From positions 47,454 through 111,453 of the forward strand of contig CACUVI010000027.1 in assembly GCA_902725215.1 (NCBI GenBank): a stretch of 64,000 bases of DNA, written 5' to 3'. Both the position numbers and the translations under genes were made by a program. The notes beneath the pieces were generated by a model. The model was not told the DNA's origin. It saw nothing but the letters and a program-made list of their open reading frames with translations, and did not search any database. This DNA comes from Rhodospirillaceae bacterium LM-1 (GTDB taxonomy: Bacteria; Pseudomonadota; Alphaproteobacteria; Rhodospirillales; WMHbin7). Positions 1 to 7,703 of this stretch are shown here, piece by piece. The stretch's first letter is position 1; each line of letters starts with the position of its first letter.

Positions 1-1069
1 AATGAATGGGGTCGATGCCCAGCTTCATGGCGACCGGGAACAGAATGGGGGCCATGATCAGCACGATCGAGCTGGGTTCCATGAAGTTGCCCGCCATCAG
101 CAGCAGCAGATTGACCACCAGCAGGAAGGCGATGACGCCCAGGTCCTTCTCGACGATCCAGTCGGCGATGGCGTGCGGGATATTCTCGTTGGCCAGCACG
201 AAGGAGAAGAGAACCGCATTGGTGATGATGTAAAGCAGCATCGCCGACATGTTGGCCGAGTTGAGCAGAATTTTAGGCACCTGCGAAAGCGGCATGTCCT
301 TATAGACGAAAATGGCGATGACGAAGGCGTAAACGGCGCTCATGGCCGCCGCCTCGGTGGGCGTGAAAATACCGGTATAAATACCGCCGATGACGATAAT
401 GATCAGCGCCAGACCCCAGATGGCGTCTTTGAAGCTGGTCAGTTTTTCCTTGAAGCTGGCTTCGGGGCAGCGCGGATAATTGTTTTTCCAAGCACGCCAG
501 AATGTGGTCAGGCCCAGCATGGTGGCCAGGATCAGGCCTGGAATCACGCCCGCCATAAATAATTGGCCGACCGAGCTGTTGGTCGCCACGGCATACATGA
601 CCATGACGATCGAGGGCGGTATCAGAATGCCCAAGGCGCCCGAGGTGGTGATGACGCCAGCGCCGAAGCGTTGCGGAAAGCCCTGCTTGACCATGGCGGG
701 CAGCAGGATCGAGCCGATGGCGACCACGGTGGCCGGGCTGGAACCCGACACCGCGGCAAACAGCGCGCAGGCCATGACGCCGGCCAAGCCCAAACCGCCA
801 TGCCAATGGCCGATCATGGCGGTGGCGAAATTGATCATGCGCTTGGCGACTCCGCCATGCGTCAGGAAGTTGCCTGCCAGGATGAAGAACGGGATGGCCA
901 TGATCTCGAATTTCTCGATGCCGGTGAACAGCTTAAGCGCCACGGCTTCGATGGGAACATGGGTCATGGTGAACAGGAAGGTCAGAACGGTCAGGCCCAG
1001 CGAAATCGAAATGGGCATGCCGGTCAGCATAAGGGCCAGCAACAGACCGAAGATGATGGCGGCGTTCAT
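1..1069 (-). CDS. dctM: TRAP transporter large permease DctM (partial, C-terminus beyond window)
   Basis: This is the large membrane subunit of a tripartite ATP-independent periplasmic (TRAP) transporter, which moves substrate from the DctP binding protein across the inner membrane using an ion gradient. The reading frame starts at an ATG one base after the dctQ stop codon, so it is translationally coupled, and it stays open to the window edge for about 356 codons; the usual length is about 430, so roughly the last sixth is missing. Successive hydrophobic helices run along the whole product. The family-typical stretches GNFLTHGGVAKRMINFA, AAVSGSSPATVVAIGS and ILIPPSIVMVMY are present. The substrate cannot be read from this subunit; C4-dicarboxylate or a related organic acid is the family default. 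Confidence 0.93.
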   Translation of the reverse strand, partial: MNAAIIFGLLLALMLTGMPISISLGLTVLTFLFTMTHVPIEAVALKLFTGIEKFEIMAIPFFILAGNFLTHGGVAKRMINFATAMIGHWHGGLGLAGVMACALFAAVSGSSPATVVAIGSILLPAMVKQGFPQRFGAGVITTSGALGILIPPSIVMVMYAVATNSSVGQLFMAGVIPGLILATMLGLTTFWRAWKNNYPRCPEASFKEKLTSFKDAIWGLALIIIVIGGIYTGIFTPTEAAAMSAVYAFVIAIFVYKDMPLSQVPKILLNSANMSAMLLYIITNAVLFSFVLANENIPHAIADWIVEKDLGVIAFLLVVNLLLLMAGNFMEPSSIVLIMAPILFPVAMKLGIDPIH

Positions 1070-1070
1070 G

Positions 1071-1754
1071 TCAGCGGCCCTCCGGCTTGTCTGCGTCGTG
1101 CGAGGGGTCCTTGGGATGCAGGTTGTCTTGCATCTCGAACCAGTTGACGTCCTTCACCTGGCCTTTGTCGTCCTTTTCGATGCCGTCCACATGGCCGTGG
1201 TCGTGGTGCGGCAGTTCGCCGGTGCGCAGGAAGGAAGCGCAGACTTGTAGGAAGCGAAAGCACATCAGGGACGAACCTAAGGGGATGGCCATGTAGATGA
1301 TCCAGGTGGGCCATTCCAGGTCGGGGGTGATCGGGCCTTCGTACAGGTCGCCGGTTGCGATGCCCAGCATCGTGAAGATGCTGTAATGCGCGCCGTTCTC
1401 CCAAACAAAAAAGCCGCCCAGGGTGGCGATGATGCCGGTAAAGACGGCGCCGCTCAACAGGCCAAAGATGATGAATTTGCCGCGCAGGCTGGGACCCATG
1501 CGGTTGATCAGCACATCGACGCCGACATGGATGCCGGTGCGCACGCCGTAAGCGGCGCCGAACTTGGCCATCCAGACGAACATGTAGATGCACAATTCTT
1601 GCGCCCAGGCGAAATTGAACAGGCGCATGAATTCGTAAAAGAAGGGAACGCCCGAGGCGTAGCGGTGAACGACCGCTGCGAAAATGATCAGTGTCGCCGC
1701 GCCCATGAGGAAGGCGATCAACCACTCCTCGAGATGATCAAGAACTTTAAGCAC
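1071..1754 (-). CDS. dctQ: TRAP transporter small permease DctQ
   Basis: This is the small four-helix membrane subunit of the TRAP transporter, pairing with DctM. The 227-residue product has hydrophobic segments near residues 12-32, 50-70, 95-118 and 145-170, and the DctQ-type WAQEL motif in the second helix region. It is longer than the usual 160-190 residues because of a charged tail after the last helix that begins with a His-rich patch (HHDHGHVDG). The tail should lie in the cytoplasm and has no recognised domain. The gene lies between dctP and dctM, and the dctM start follows its stop by one base. Confidence 0.9.
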   Translation of the reverse strand: MLKVLDHLEEWLIAFLMGAATLIIFAAVVHRYASGVPFFYEFMRLFNFAWAQELCIYMFVWMAKFGAAYGVRTGIHVGVDVLINRMGPSLRGKFIIFGLLSGAVFTGIIATLGGFFVWENGAHYSIFTMLGIATGDLYEGPITPDLEWPTWIIYMAIPLGSSLMCFRFLQVCASFLRTGELPHHDHGHVDGIEKDDKGQVKDVNWFEMQDNLHPKDPSHDADKPEGR

Positions 1755-1783
1755 CGCTTGCTCCCCGTAACCTTCGGCAGGAG

Positions 1784-1822
1784 AAAACCGGGACGTCTGA
1801 TCGGTAGACGCCCCGGCTTTTT
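1784..1822 (-). terminator. Intercistronic hairpin between dctP and dctQ
   Basis: A GC-rich stem (roughly CCGGGRCGTCT against AGACGCCCCGG, with a small mismatch) is flanked by A and T runs on both sides. On the minus strand it follows dctP and precedes dctQ. A partial terminator or an RNA-end stabiliser here would let the binding protein be made in excess over the membrane subunits, as is common in binding-protein transport operons. The role is inferred from position. Confidence 0.6.
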
Positions 1823-1840
1823 GAATTGCCTAACTTAAAC

Positions 1841-2875
1841 TTACTTCTTTTTGGCTGCGGCTTTGTCCGCCTTTTCGCCTTCGGCATAGAAGGCCTGCAG
1901 CAGATCCTTGCCGACGCGGCTTTCCATTTCCTGATGCACGGGCATCAGAGCTTTTCTCCAAGCGGCTTTTTCTTCGGCGGTGAGTTCATAGAACTCGGTC
2001 TTGCCCGAAGCCTTCATGCCGGCCAGCGCATCCGCATTCTCGGTTTCCGCGATGGCGTTGGCAAAGCGAGTCGCCTCGTTCATCGCCCCTTCCAACGTGG
2101 CGCGGATGTCGGGCGGCAAGCCTTCCCAGAACTTCTTGTTCACGATGACCGCATAGCCCAGATAGCCGTGGTTGGACATCGTGGCGTGCTTTTGCACTTC
2201 ATGCATTTTCTGGGTGAACATGTTGGAAGGCGGGTTTTCGGTGCCATCCACCACGCCCGTCTGCAAAGCCTGATAGACTTCCGAGAAAGCCATCACCTGG
2301 GGCAGCGCGCCGAGAGCCTTCATCTGGGCTTCCAGAACCTTCGAAGATTGGATGCGCATCTTCTGGCCCTTGAAGTCTTCGACCTTCTTCAATGGCTTGT
2401 TGGCGCTCATGATCTTGAAGCCGTTGTCCCAATAGCCCAGACCAATGATGCCCTTGCCTTCCAGCTTCTTCAGCAGACCCTGGCCCACCGGACCTTCGGT
2501 CACCGAGCGCAGAGCCTCTTTTGAAGGCAGGATGAAGGGCAGGTCGAAGGCTTCGAATTCCTTGACACCCAGCGGGCCGAACTTGGCCAGCGACGGCGCC
2601 AGCATCTGGACGGCGCCCAGTTGCAGCATTTCCATCTCTTCCTTGTCTTTGTACAGCTGGCTGTTGGGGTAGACTTCAACTTTCACAGCGCCCTTGGTGC
2701 GCTCTTCTGCCAGCTTTTTGAAGAATTCGGCGCCCTTGCCCTTAGGCGTGTTGGGGGCAACCACATGCGAAAATTTGATGACGATGGGTTCGGCAGCCTG
2801 GGCAAAACCTGGAAGGCTGGCCGCCAGAGCGGCGGCGCCTGCCAGAAGTGTTAGACATTTCAATTGGATGCGCAT
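1841..2875 (-). CDS. dctP: TRAP transporter substrate-binding protein DctP
   Basis: This is the periplasmic solute-binding subunit of the TRAP system, which delivers an organic acid to DctQM. The 344-residue product has a clear signal peptide (hydrophobic core LTLLAGAAALAASL, cleavage near AQA-AEP). It then shows the family features IKFSHVVAPNTPKGKGAEFF, MRIQSSKV with the conserved arginine that usually binds the substrate carboxylate, and VVDGTENPPSN. I chose the ATG at 2875 because a strong AAAGGAGGA ribosome site lies just upstream and the signal peptide begins there; the frame is open further upstream to 2938. It is the first gene of dctP-dctQ-dctM. Confidence 0.94.
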   Translation of the reverse strand: MRIQLKCLTLLAGAAALAASLPGFAQAAEPIVIKFSHVVAPNTPKGKGAEFFKKLAEERTKGAVKVEVYPNSQLYKDKEEMEMLQLGAVQMLAPSLAKFGPLGVKEFEAFDLPFILPSKEALRSVTEGPVGQGLLKKLEGKGIIGLGYWDNGFKIMSANKPLKKVEDFKGQKMRIQSSKVLEAQMKALGALPQVMAFSEVYQALQTGVVDGTENPPSNMFTQKMHEVQKHATMSNHGYLGYAVIVNKKFWEGLPPDIRATLEGAMNEATRFANAIAETENADALAGMKASGKTEFYELTAEEKAAWRKALMPVHQEMESRVGKDLLQAFYAEGEKADKAAAKKK

Positions 2876-3170
2876 GTGCTGTCCTCCTTTTAACTCATGA
2901 GCGTGGCTGGGCTGCTGTTTCATGACTCCCGGCGCCACGTCGCCAAAAGATTAATGCTAAGTTAATGCCGCTCTTTCGGGGAGGCAACAGCTACCTTTGA
3001 ATTTGTTTCGATTGCGGGGCGCATTGGGTAGATTTACCTGTGCTCGGTGCGCAACAGTCGAACGTATAAAACTGCAAATGCTGGATAATCGCTTGATGAA
3101 CGGTTGCGCCGCCCCCCCCAGATTTGGTAGAAGAGCCTCCAATTCTAAATACCTTGGAAGGATCAGGACG
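2876..3170. other. Divergent intergenic region between dctP and the ompA-like gene
   Basis: No gene is visible here. The region must carry the promoters for the minus-strand dct operon and the plus-strand outer membrane protein gene. A possible dct promoter on the minus strand is TTGCCT, 17 bases, TAACTT near 2955-2985. A run of eight C residues (3112-3119) lies about 50 bases before the ompA-like start. Neither promoter can be fixed with confidence. Confidence 0.4.
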
Positions 3171-4247
3171 ATGCGTATTTCCTCAGCAATGCTGGGTGCG
3201 GCTTTGGTGCTTGGCTTGGCTGGTGGCGCTCAGGCGCAATCAGGCAGCGGCGTTTACACCGGCCTGATGGGCGGCTACAACCTGCTGCAGGATGGCGACA
3301 CCTCGGGTGGCGCGATCAACGGCTCCGCCGACTATGATGGTGGTTTCGCCGTTCTGGGCAACCTCGGCTACGACTACGGCAAATACAGTTTCGGCAATCT
3401 GCGCTCGGAAATCGAACTCGGTTATCGCCGCAACGGCGCTGACAGCATTTCCGGAACGGCGACGGGTGTCGGCACGGGCAGCGCTTCCGGCGACGCCAGC
3501 GCCATCAGCCTGATGCTGAACGGCTTGTGGGACATGCCGGTCAATTTCCCGGTTCGTCCTTACTTGGGCGCCGGCATCGGTGCTGCCAGGGTTGACTTCG
3601 ACAATGTCAAGACCTCGGCGGGAACCTTCCTCAAGGACAGCGACTACCAGTTCGCTTACCAGGGCATCGTCGGTCTTGGCTGGGACGTCACCAACAACTG
3701 GCGTGCCGCTCTTGACTATCGCTATTTTGCTACCCTGGATCCCAGCGTGAGCCATGGCAACGGAACGGGCGTGGACACCGAATACAAGACTCACGCCGTG
3801 ATGTTGGGCTTTGCCTACAAGTTCGCCGCTCCGGCCCCGGTTCCCGTGGCCCAGCCGGTGGTTCAGCCTGCTCCGACGCCTGCGCCCGCTCCGGCGCCGG
3901 TCAAGAAGCCTGCCGAACCCAAGAACTTCCTGGTCTTCTTCGACTTCGACAAGGCGGACATCACGCCTGAAGCCTTGAAGATCATCGAGCAGGCCGTGGC
4001 CTATGCCAAGGCGGGCAACATGTCCCGCGTTGAGTTGACCGGTCACGCTGATCGCTCGGGTTCGAACAAGTACAACATGGCGCTTTCGATGCGCCGCGCC
4101 AAGGCAGTGCAGGACACCATGGTCAAGCTGGGCATGAATGCCAGCGCGATCGGCCTGACCGCCAAGGGCGAAGAGCAGCCTTTGGTTCCGACGCCCGATG
4201 GCGTGCGCGAGCCGCAGAACCGCCGCGTCGAGATCGTTCTGCCGTAA
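3171..4247 (+). CDS. OmpA-family outer membrane protein
   Basis: This is a two-domain outer membrane protein of 358 residues. A signal peptide (MRISSAMLGAALVLGLAGG, cleavage after AQA) is followed by an eight-strand-type beta-barrel (residues about 25-220, rich in Gly and aromatic residues: GVYTGLMGGYN, YLGAGIGAA, DYRYFATLDP, LGFAYKF). A Pro/Ala linker (about 225-250) leads to a C-terminal OmpA-like peptidoglycan-binding domain with the motif ELTGHADRSGSNKYN and the closing RRVEIVLP. It should tether the outer membrane to the cell wall. The start is the ATG at 3171, after GGAAGGA; the frame extends upstream to 2997 but the signal peptide fixes the start. It is monocistronic, with a terminator just downstream. 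Confidence 0.92.
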   Translation: MRISSAMLGAALVLGLAGGAQAQSGSGVYTGLMGGYNLLQDGDTSGGAINGSADYDGGFAVLGNLGYDYGKYSFGNLRSEIELGYRRNGADSISGTATGVGTGSASGDASAISLMLNGLWDMPVNFPVRPYLGAGIGAARVDFDNVKTSAGTFLKDSDYQFAYQGIVGLGWDVTNNWRAALDYRYFATLDPSVSHGNGTGVDTEYKTHAVMLGFAYKFAAPAPVPVAQPVVQPAPTPAPAPAPVKKPAEPKNFLVFFDFDKADITPEALKIIEQAVAYAKAGNMSRVELTGHADRSGSNKYNMALSMRRAKAVQDTMVKLGMNASAIGLTAKGEEQPLVPTPDGVREPQNRRVEIVLP

Positions 4248-4274
4248 GGCAGGCGCTATCCTCGCAGCCAATGC

Positions 4275-4306
4275 AAACGGCCCCGGAGAAATCCGGGGCC
4301 GTTTTG
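4275..4306 (+). terminator. Rho-independent terminator of the ompA-like gene
   Basis: A perfect stem AAACGGCCCCGG / CCGGGGCCGTTT with loop AGAAAT is followed by T residues, 27 bases after the stop codon. The same stem sequence occurs in the terminator at 5784-5817. Confidence 0.88.
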
Positions 4307-4342
4307 TTTGCTGACGGCTGATTGCTAGCGGCGGACTGCTTC

Positions 4343-4912
4343 TCACAGCCATCCCAGGAAACTGCCGATGCCTTCGCTTAGGGCCATAGGGCCAGCGTTG
4401 TGGGCGAGGCTGTTGAAGGCGTCGGTTGTCTTGGGGCCGATCCGAGTGACATTGGCGAGCGATTGATAAGCGGCCCCGGAAATCGCCAGCTTGCGCTTCT
4501 CGTCCAACCCATCGAAGCGGTCCTTGCCCAGCGTCTTCTCAGTATGCTTGATGCCCTCGTCGATCAGGCGGCCTGACAAGGCTTTGGCCTTGTCTTCATT
4601 GAGCGAGATGTCGCCAAGATTCTTCATGGCGGCATCTTGTCGCGCCGCAGCATCCTTGGCCGAAGGATTGTTCTTGGCATAGACCAGTTCTTCAAAGGCA
4701 TGCTTGTGCTGCTTGGACAGCGTGATGCCCGCAGCCTTGAAATCGGCTTCGGCTTCAGGACGTACCTTCCACACGCCACCCTGGCCTTTCACCACCGGCG
4801 TATATCCGGCGCCGATGGTGGCGTTGTTGTGTTTGTCTGCATAAAAGTTATCTTTGTGGTGTTCGTGTTGCTTCAGTTTCTCAAACACTTTGTATCTCAG
4901 CTGTTCACTCAT
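4343..4912 (-). CDS. Lysozyme-like protein (GH24/T4-lysozyme type catalytic signature)
   Basis: This is a 189-residue protein whose N-terminus carries the full T4-lysozyme-type catalytic arrangement: E17, eight residues, D26, five residues, T32, followed by IGAGY (T4 lysozyme has E11, D20, T26 and IGIGH at the same spacing). I infer a muramidase that cleaves peptidoglycan. The rest of the chain (FEELVYAKNNPS, LDEKRKLAISGAAYQSLANV) is helical and compatible with the fold but not obviously alike. There is no signal peptide or membrane segment, and no holin or phage gene is nearby, so how it would reach the wall is unclear. The start ATG follows GGAGAACGACG. The hydrophobic C-terminal tail ends SFLGWL. 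Confidence 0.62.
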   Translation of the reverse strand: MSEQLRYKVFEKLKQHEHHKDNFYADKHNNATIGAGYTPVVKGQGGVWKVRPEAEADFKAAGITLSKQHKHAFEELVYAKNNPSAKDAAARQDAAMKNLGDISLNEDKAKALSGRLIDEGIKHTEKTLGKDRFDGLDEKRKLAISGAAYQSLANVTRIGPKTTDAFNSLAHNAGPMALSEGIGSFLGWL

Positions 4913-4932
4913 CGTCGTTCTCCTTTAGTCAA

Positions 4933-4962
4933 CAAAAAAGGCGGCGCACCATGCGCCGCCTT
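4933..4962 (-). terminator. Rho-independent terminator for the secreted protein gene at 5001-5621
   Basis: On the minus strand the stem AAGGCGGCGCA / TGCGCCGCCTT is followed by a run of six T residues, about 40 bases past the stop of the upstream minus-strand gene. Confidence 0.85.
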
Positions 4963-5000
4963 GGGTAACCGTTGCCCCGACTATTCAGGACAACGAAACG

Positions 5001-5621
5001 TTAGTCGTCTGAATATGGAATAAACCTCATTTCGATTTGGCAGCCCGAGGCTGATGAAGAGCTTGTAACGCTAAATTTTGTTTTTGCCGCCTCAAGGGTT
5101 GGGCAAAGAGCGAATGTCGGCATGCAGCGATATTTCCATCCTGAATGATCATCCGTATATCCCGCCGGAAGACGGAACACCATGTATCGGTTGTTTTCTT
5201 TTAACCAGTACCTTTTAAGATAAATAGAACGTTCTAGTTTGAAGATGTAGCGCTCCCAAGCTCCGCCATCAGGCAAGGGAAAGCTGATTTTGCTTTGCAG
5301 GATTTCATATCTGAACTCACCTATCTTCTCGAAAATAATGCTGTCGCCGGTGATGACCATTCTGCCAATCATCCAATCAACATCTCTGTTAACGGGATAC
5401 CATGTCCCATTCACATTTTTCCTACAATTCTGGTACATCCAATTTTTGTCCGGATACTGTTTCTCCTCTCTCCCGTGTTCGATCATGCGCTTGATGTAGG
5501 CTTTCTCTTCCTTGCTCAGCTTCGGAGGCTTGTCGCCTTCCGCCCATGCTGATCCCAAATCCTGCAGCAGACAGGCGGCGGCGGTTACGCAAAGCGCAAG
5601 CAATCGGCGGCCTCGCTTCAT
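5001..5621 (-). CDS. Secreted protein of unknown function
   Basis: I do not recognise this 206-residue protein. It opens with a signal peptide (KRGRRLLALCVTAAACLL, cleavage probably after SAWA), then a charged helix (SKEEKAYIKRMIEHGREEK) and a beta-rich body with several Trp, Tyr and Cys residues (WMYQNCRKNVNGTWYPV, WKYRCMPTFALCP). The Cys residues suggest disulfides in the periplasm. The start is the second in-frame ATG (5621), with AGGAAGG at good distance; an upstream start would add eight residues before the signal peptide. Base composition is clearly more AT-rich than the neighbours, which may point to horizontal acquisition. It has its own terminator downstream, so it is probably monocistronic. 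Confidence 0.75.
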   Translation of the reverse strand: MKRGRRLLALCVTAAACLLQDLGSAWAEGDKPPKLSKEEKAYIKRMIEHGREEKQYPDKNWMYQNCRKNVNGTWYPVNRDVDWMIGRMVITGDSIIFEKIGEFRYEILQSKISFPLPDGGAWERYIFKLERSIYLKRYWLKENNRYMVFRLPAGYTDDHSGWKYRCMPTFALCPTLEAAKTKFSVTSSSSASGCQIEMRFIPYSDD

Positions 5622-5727
5622 GACGGCGATCCTTCCTGGGCGCAATAAGGGCGGTAATGCTGGGACTTGTAACCGGATTCCCTCAATCAGTCAAGCATTA
5701 ATTCATATATCTACGATAAGTAGCTTC

Positions 5728-5783
5728 TCACTGCCATCCCAGCCAGCCGCCGATGTCCTGGTCAAGCATCTGCTGGTTGGCAT
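5728..5783 (-). pseudogene. Remnant resembling the C-terminal end of the lysozyme-like gene
   Basis: Read on the minus strand, about 18 codons end in DIGGWLGWQ followed by a TGA, parallel to the EGIGSFLGWL stop of the gene at 4343-4912; the bases around both stops are also alike (cttctcac.gccatccca). There is no start codon and the frame runs into the terminator at 5784-5817. I read it as the tail of a lost second copy. The match is short, so chance resemblance cannot be excluded. Confidence 0.35.
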
Positions 5784-5817
5784 AAAAACGGCCCCGGATT
5801 GCTCCGGGGCCGTTTTT
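5784..5817 (-). terminator. Rho-independent terminator of the cytochrome gene
   Basis: A stem AAAAACGGCCCCGG / CCGGGGCCGTTTTT with loop ATTGCT lies 30 bases past the stop of the minus-strand cytochrome gene. Because it is symmetric it could stop transcription in both directions. Its stem matches the terminator at 4275-4306. Confidence 0.87.
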
Positions 5818-5846
5818 GCCGATAGCTGAGACTGATATCTGTCGGC

Positions 5847-6242
5847 TCAGTTGTTCTGAGCGCCTTCGTGAATCCAGGTGCGGATCAGGTCGCGGTCGCA
5901 GGTGGACAGTTTCTTCTGGCCATGCGGCATCTGGATCGACTTGTCGGCCTTGCCGTCCAGAAGAACCATCAGATTGCTGGTCAACACGTCGCCCGGCACC
6001 ACGATGGCGCCATGCTTGGTGCCCTTCATCAGTCCTTCATACGAGCTAAGGTCAAGGCCGCTGATCTTCAAACCGTCGCCTTCGCCGGTATGACAGGCTC
6101 CGCAACGGAATTGCAGCAGGGGCAGCACGTCCTCGGCGAAGCTGACCTTGGGCTTCTTTTTGGGCGGCGCGGCTTGGGCGCCAAAAGCCATGGTCAGGCA
6201 GAACGCGCCAAGGACAAGGGCAAGGGAAGAACGAAACAACAT
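5847..6242 (-). CDS. Small periplasmic c-type cytochrome-like protein
   Basis: This is a 131-residue secreted protein with one haem-binding motif CGACH in the context LLQFRCGACHTGEGD. A signal peptide (LALVLGAFCLTMAFG, cleavage after AQA) precedes a lysine/proline-rich stretch. The pattern after the haem site (LKISGLDLSSYEGLMKG, VVPGDVLTSNLMVLLDG, MPHGQKKLS, IRTWIHEGAQ) matches the planctomycete-type cytochrome C domain also found fused to larger proteins; here it stands alone. The Met in MPHG is the likely sixth haem ligand. An electron-carrier role is inferred. The start ATG (6242) follows AGGGAGTT; the longer open frame upstream is not coding. Confidence 0.82.
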   Translation of the reverse strand: MLFRSSLALVLGAFCLTMAFGAQAAPPKKKPKVSFAEDVLPLLQFRCGACHTGEGDGLKISGLDLSSYEGLMKGTKHGAIVVPGDVLTSNLMVLLDGKADKSIQMPHGQKKLSTCDRDLIRTWIHEGAQNN

Positions 6243-6460
6243 AGCAACTCCCTGTTTGACAATTAGAGGATGTCTGCCAAGACCCTTGCGGACCGGCTCA
6301 CACAAGAAAACCCTAACATAAGTCAAGGTCGGGGGGGAGGGAAAATGGCGAGATCCGACGCCTTGTCGGGCCTTCTGGGGATGGCGTTTGGCAATCTTCG
6401 AATCCCTTCTCGACGGGTGTTGCGCTTTCCAAATGGCAGGTCTAGGGTTCGTGCGGGCCG

Positions 6461-6507
6461 CGGCCTCCCAACGGGCCGAAGCCCTTTCGTTTCTCGAAGG
6501 GGGTCTC
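6461..6507 (+). promoter_or_regulatory. Hairpin leader of serC (serC-type RNA leader candidate)
   Basis: Two stems sit directly before the serC start: CGGCC/GGCCG (6461-6465 with 6474-6478), then an 8-bp stem CCCTTTCG/CGAAGGGG (6482-6489 with 6495-6502). The second stem hides the GAAGGGGG ribosome site of serC. This fits the alphaproteobacterial serC leader motif known from comparative genomics, which also precedes serC-serA, but I identify it by layout and not by a covariance match. It would control translation of serC. Confidence 0.5.
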
Positions 6508-7689
6508 ATGACGACTGTCGCCAAGCCGGCCCAAGGGCCGAAAAATCCATGCTTTTCCTCTGGTCCCTGCGCCAAGCGTCCCGGCTGGTCGGCCGATGCG
6601 CTGAAGGGGGCTTGCCTGGGCCGTTCGCACCGCGCCAAGGCGGGCAAGGCCAAGCTGGAGGAAGCCATCAATCTGTCTCGCTCGGTTCTGGGCATTCCCG
6701 ACGACTACCGGATCGGCATCGTGCCCGCCTCGGACACCGGCGCGGTCGAAATGGCCCTTTGGTCGCTGCTAGGCGCGCGCCCCGTCGATGTGTTGGCTTG
6801 GGAAAGTTTCGGCGCCGGTTGGGGAACCGACATCACCAAGGAATTGAAGCTGAAGGACGCGCGGGTCTTCAAGGCCGACTACGGCAAACTGCCCGATCTG
6901 AAACAGGCCGATTTCTCGCATGACGTGGTTTTCGCCTGGAATGGCACGACTTCGGGCGTTCGGGTGCCCAACGGCGATTGGATTCCCGCCAATCGTGAAG
7001 GCCTGACCATCTGCGACGCCACCTCGGCGGCTTTTGCGATGGATCTGCCCTGGGACAAGTTGGACGTGACCACTTGGTCTTGGCAGAAGGTGCTGGGCGG
7101 CGAGGCGCAGCACGGCATGCTGGTGCTTTCACCGCGCGCCGTGGCGCGTCTGGAAAGCTATTCTCCGCCTTGGCCGATGCCCAAGATTTTCAAGATGACC
7201 AAGGGTGGCAAGCTGATTGAGGGCATCTTCAAGGGCGAGACCATCAACACGCCGTCAATGCTGTGCGTGGAAGATCAGATCGACGCCCTGAAATGGGCGC
7301 AGAATCTGGGCGGCTTCAAGGCGCTGGTCCAGCGTTCAGAAGCCAATCTGGCCGCCATCGAGGCCTGGGTCGAGAAATCCAACTGGGCCGGGTTCCTGGC
7401 TGCGGACAAGGCGACGCGTTCTTGCACCTCGATCTGTCTGGTTGCCAACAAGGCGGCTTGGTTTTGCAACCTTTCGCACGACGATCAGGCGGCTGCGGCC
7501 AAGAAGATCGCTTCGCTGTTGGAGAAAGAGGGCGCTGCCTTCGATATCGGCGCCTATCGCGACGCGCCTGCGGGTCTTCGCATCTGGGGCGGGGCGACGG
7601 TGGAAACCAGCGATATCCAAGCCTTGTTGCCCTGGCTTGACTGGGCCTTCGCCCAGGTCGAGGCCGAATTCGCATCCAAAGCTCAATAG
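6508..7689 (+). CDS. serC: Phosphoserine aminotransferase
   Basis: This PLP enzyme converts 3-phosphohydroxypyruvate and glutamate to phosphoserine and 2-oxoglutarate, the second step of serine synthesis. The 393-residue product has the typical start [16 protein letters not shown], the strand [16 protein letters not shown], and the PLP lysine K194 in [16 protein letters not shown]. The length and the motif set match the alphaproteobacterial branch of the family. The start is the ATG at 6508 that follows the hairpin-held ribosome site; the frame is open upstream to 6388 but that part overlaps the leader structure. serA follows 14 bases later, so the two form one operon. Confidence 0.96.
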   Translation: MTTVAKPAQGPKNPCFSSGPCAKRPGWSADALKGACLGRSHRAKAGKAKLEEAINLSRSVLGIPDDYRIGIVPASDTGAVEMALWSLLGARPVDVLAWESFGAGWGTDITKELKLKDARVFKADYGKLPDLKQADFSHDVVFAWNGTTSGVRVPNGDWIPANREGLTICDATSAAFAMDLPWDKLDVTTWSWQKVLGGEAQHGMLVLSPRAVARLESYSPPWPMPKIFKMTKGGKLIEGIFKGETINTPSMLCVEDQIDALKWAQNLGGFKALVQRSEANLAAIEAWVEKSNWAGFLAADKATRSCTSICLVANKAAWFCNLSHDDQAAAAKKIASLLEKEGAAFDIGAYRDAPAGLRIWGGATVETSDIQALLPWLDWAFAQVEAEFASKAQ

Positions 7690-7703
7690 AGGGAAACGCT
7701 CTC

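Noticed and set aside
4275..5817. Segmental duplication linking the two identical terminators and the two lysozyme tails
   Set aside because: The terminators lie on opposite sides of the matching tails, so a single simple duplication does not explain both; the shared stem is probably a common terminator form in this genome.
5847..6695. 282-residue version of the cytochrome starting at 6695
   Set aside because: The extra part runs antisense through the serC leader and start, and the signal peptide begins at 6242.
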